From Dyadobacter sp. 3J3 (GTDB lineage: Bacteria; Bacteroidota; Bacteroidia; Cytophagales; Spirosomataceae): a stretch of 64,000 bases of DNA. Both the position numbers and the translations under genes were made by a program. The notes under the pieces were generated by a model that saw nothing but the letters and a program-made list of their open reading frames with translations, did no database searches and was not told the origin of the DNA. The stretch lies in assembly GCF_009801115.1 (NCBI RefSeq), contig NZ_VTOL01000008.1:186001-250000 (forward strand), read 5' to 3'. Shown here in pieces: positions 62,350 to 64,000 of this stretch; within the stretch, counting starts at the first letter, position 1; each line of letters opens with the position of its first letter.

Positions 62350-64000
62350 TTACTCCCTGCTAAAACTTTGGGAGCAGCCCATAAAATCCATTAAACCCAT
62401 AATTGGAGCACCAGGAGGCATATCCAGTACGGTGGCCGGTTCAAACTTATCCGGGTTTTTATGAAACTCTTCAATTTGAGAAAGACCAAAAAGCATATTG
62501 GCTTTTTGTTTTGGCGTTGCCGAAGCCATTTTATCTTTCATCCATTGACCCAATTCTTCAACTGTTAAAAGTGTTTCTCCCCTTACATTTTCCGGCGCTT
62601 TGGAATCAGCCGCCAGGGTTAGTAAATACTTCAATGACAAATTGTTAACCAATGTTTGAAGTTCACCATTGTAACCTGTAACAACCGGAGCTTTCCAGGT
62701 TTTTTCCAATATTTTATCAAGCACAGGCATAAGTCCCGGCTGGTTTTCATCTCTTGCATTATATTCGATCAAACGCGCTGCACGTTCGGAGCTGAATAAA
62801 TACGAAAGCGTAGTTCCTGCCGCCATTTCGGCAGCTGCAATCGGATCAAAAGTTGGTCCGGTATGGCCCGTGAAAGTTTCCTGACTTGACGGATAACCCG
62901 TTGGGCGCGGAGGGATTTTTTTGATCAAACCTTCCGGTAAGGCCAATGCTTCGGGAGAAATTGTATTAAGCAAAGATTCCAGTGCACGCCATTGTTCTTT
63001 TGGTTCAACCATTCTGGTAATGACCTGTCCGTCATTTTTTACGGCATGTGTAAAATATAAACCGCCCACGGATTTGGCAACTGCTTCAATCTGGTAGCGA
63101 TGCAGCAAGTAAACGGGAACCAAAACCTCTTCCAATGTCGCCATCGGCTCACCATTTCGAATTGCTTTTTCTGAGAAATTATCCAATACCTTTCTTCTAA
63201 CCGTCATGATATTGGTCATCTGATCGATAGGGTTTGAACCATCATCCCATTGGTGAGATGTTGGATGTGCGTTGCCACCGATGTCAGGTATGTAGATATA
63301 ACCTTGTTTCAGCGTTTCCTGCATGATTTTTTCCAAAGCGGCGTTTTCATCTGTTCCCTTTGGGAATTCAGTATACCCCCACATCACAGCGCGTTTATCC
63401 CAGCTGCCAATTCCTTTTGCATAGGAATCTGAAATATCAACAGTTCCATCTGATTTCAAAGAAAACTTTGGAAAAGGGTAATCCATAACGGAAGCCCTGT
63501 CTTTCGGACTTGCCGCAAAGTTGTGATTAAAACCTAATGTGTGGCCAATTTCATGTGCAGAAAGTTGACGGATACGTGCAAGCGCAAGTTCCTTCATCGC
63601 GGTTGGCACAGGTTTTCCATCCTCGTAAGGCTGTAATAAACCTTCTGCAATCAGGTAATCCTGGCGGTGGCGATCAGAACCTAATGTTACTACACCTTTA
63701 ATAATTTCTCCCGTACGAGGATCAATAAACGACATTCCATAAGAAAATCCGCGCGGACTTCCGTTACGATTCACCCAGTTCACAACATTATACCGGATAT
63801 CCATCGGATCAGCGCCTTCAGGAAGTTCCTTTACCTGGAAAGCATTTTTATATCCTGCCGCCTCAAAAGCCTGATTCCAGAATGCGCCACCTTCAATTAA
63901 CGCTGCTTTTACAGGTGCAGGTGCGCCTCGGTCAATGTAATAAACAATTGGTTTTATAGCCTCACTTGGCGCTGAACCCGGATTTTTCTTTTCAAGACGA
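62350..64000 (-). CDS. Zinc metalloprotease (DUF5117/DUF4953 type), C-terminal part, runs off the window
   Basis: The reading frame is open from its stop at 62350 to the window end (the ATG at 63804 is internal; upstream residues RLEKKNPGSAPSEAIKPIVY continue the family). At least 550 residues are present. The catalytic zinc site SAHEIGHTLGFNHNF lies near 63535-63575, with the three His ligands and the catalytic Glu intact. Sequence such as RRKVLDNFSEKAIRNGEP and VYLLHRYQIEAVAKSVGG is typical of the large exported metallopeptidases of Bacteroidota (full length about 800 residues). The N-terminal signal peptide and pro-domain are outside the window. Confidence 0.92.
   Translation of the reverse strand, partial: RLEKKNPGSAPSEAIKPIVYYIDRGAPAPVKAALIEGGAFWNQAFEAAGYKNAFQVKELPEGADPMDIRYNVVNWVNRNGSPRGFSYGMSFIDPRTGEIIKGVVTLGSDRHRQDYLIAEGLLQPYEDGKPVPTAMKELALARIRQLSAHEIGHTLGFNHNFAASPKDRASVMDYPFPKFSLKSDGTVDISDSYAKGIGSWDKRAVMWGYTEFPKGTDENAALEKIMQETLKQGYIYIPDIGGNAHPTSHQWDDGSNPIDQMTNIMTVRRKVLDNFSEKAIRNGEPMATLEEVLVPVYLLHRYQIEAVAKSVGGLYFTHAVKNDGQVITRMVEPKEQWRALESLLNTISPEALALPEGLIKKIPPRPTGYPSSQETFTGHTGPTFDPIAAAEMAAGTTLSYLFSSERAARLIEYNARDENQPGLMPVLDKILEKTWKAPVVTGYNGELQTLVNNLSLKYLLTLAADSKAPENVRGETLLTVEELGQWMKDKMASATPKQKANMLFGLSQIEEFHKNPDKFEPATVLDMPPGAPIMGLMDFMGCSQSFSRE

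Noticed and set aside
1-64000. tRNA or rRNA genes
   Set aside because: I saw no cloverleaf or rRNA-like conserved stretch while reading both strands; a covariance-model scan would be needed to exclude them formally.

Overview
The window looks like a chromosomal segment of a Bacteroidota member, most likely an environmental Cytophagales species of the Dyadobacter/Spirosoma type. That is an inference from gene content: a eukaryote-like GT3 glycogen synthase, a Reg_prop/Y_Y_Y hybrid-type sensor, TonB receptors, an ~800-residue MacB/FtsX permease family without a local ATPase, a PSD1/DUF1553 cytochrome paired with DUF1501, a LytS/LytTR pair and DUF5117-type metalloprotease. Composition is AT-rich between genes and Shine-Dalgarno sequences are mostly absent, as usual in this phylum. 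I saw no rRNA, tRNA, transposase, integrase, phage gene or CRISPR array.

Layout. 0.35-3.3 kb (+): an alpha/beta hydrolase and a GT3 glycogen synthase. 3.4-23.7 kb (-): twelve tightly packed genes reading as one long operon. It encodes an AGE-family epimerase-like protein, two STAS proteins, the glycogen debranching enzyme GlgX, an RsbW-like kinase, a STAND ATPase with a WD40 propeller, a TonB receptor, a methyltransferase, an ADP/ATP-translocase-like membrane protein fused to HEAT repeats, a giant propeller sensor whose H-box lacks His, a conventional histidine kinase and a receiver-SpoIIE phosphatase. It reads as a partner-switching circuit wired to glycogen metabolism. 23.8-31.8 kb (-): an accessory oxidative cluster with a VOC protein, two DJ-1/PfpI proteins, a GMC oxidoreductase, a benzoylformate-decarboxylase-like ThDP enzyme and five SnoaL/NTF2-like proteins carrying six such domains.

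32.4-37.5 kb (+): a bestrophin-like channel, then a signalling operon of two tandem pseudo-receiver/GAF proteins, a LytS-type kinase and a LytTR regulator. 37.5-38.9 kb: a non-coding array of about sixteen palindrome-rich 74-79 bp direct repeats with inverted copies at its left edge. 39.0-42.3 kb (+): an LCIB-type beta-carbonic-anhydrase-like protein, a KefG/KefF-like quinone reductase and a Kef-type K+/H+ antiporter. 42.4-47.1 kb (-): the DUF1501 and PSD1 cytochrome pair. 47.3-56.4 kb (+): an AraC regulator and three paralogous MacB-like permeases, with a PIN toxin/antitoxin pair sitting in reverse orientation between the second and third. 56.6-62.2 kb: a small secreted protein, an ECF sigma factor with a putative membrane anti-sigma partner, a DUF6249-like membrane protein, a second TonB-type beta-barrel protein and an Rpn-family nuclease. 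62.35-64.0 kb (-): the C-terminal part of a zinc metalloprotease that runs off the window.

Four strong hairpins (1.3, 3.3, 56.4, 57.0 kb), plus one at 62.2 kb, mark transcript ends, two of them between convergent genes. The most original material is the partner-switching/glycogen operon, the SnoaL-rich oxidative cluster, the pseudo-receiver/GAF pair, the LCIB-Kef operon and the 37.5-38.9 kb repeat array.
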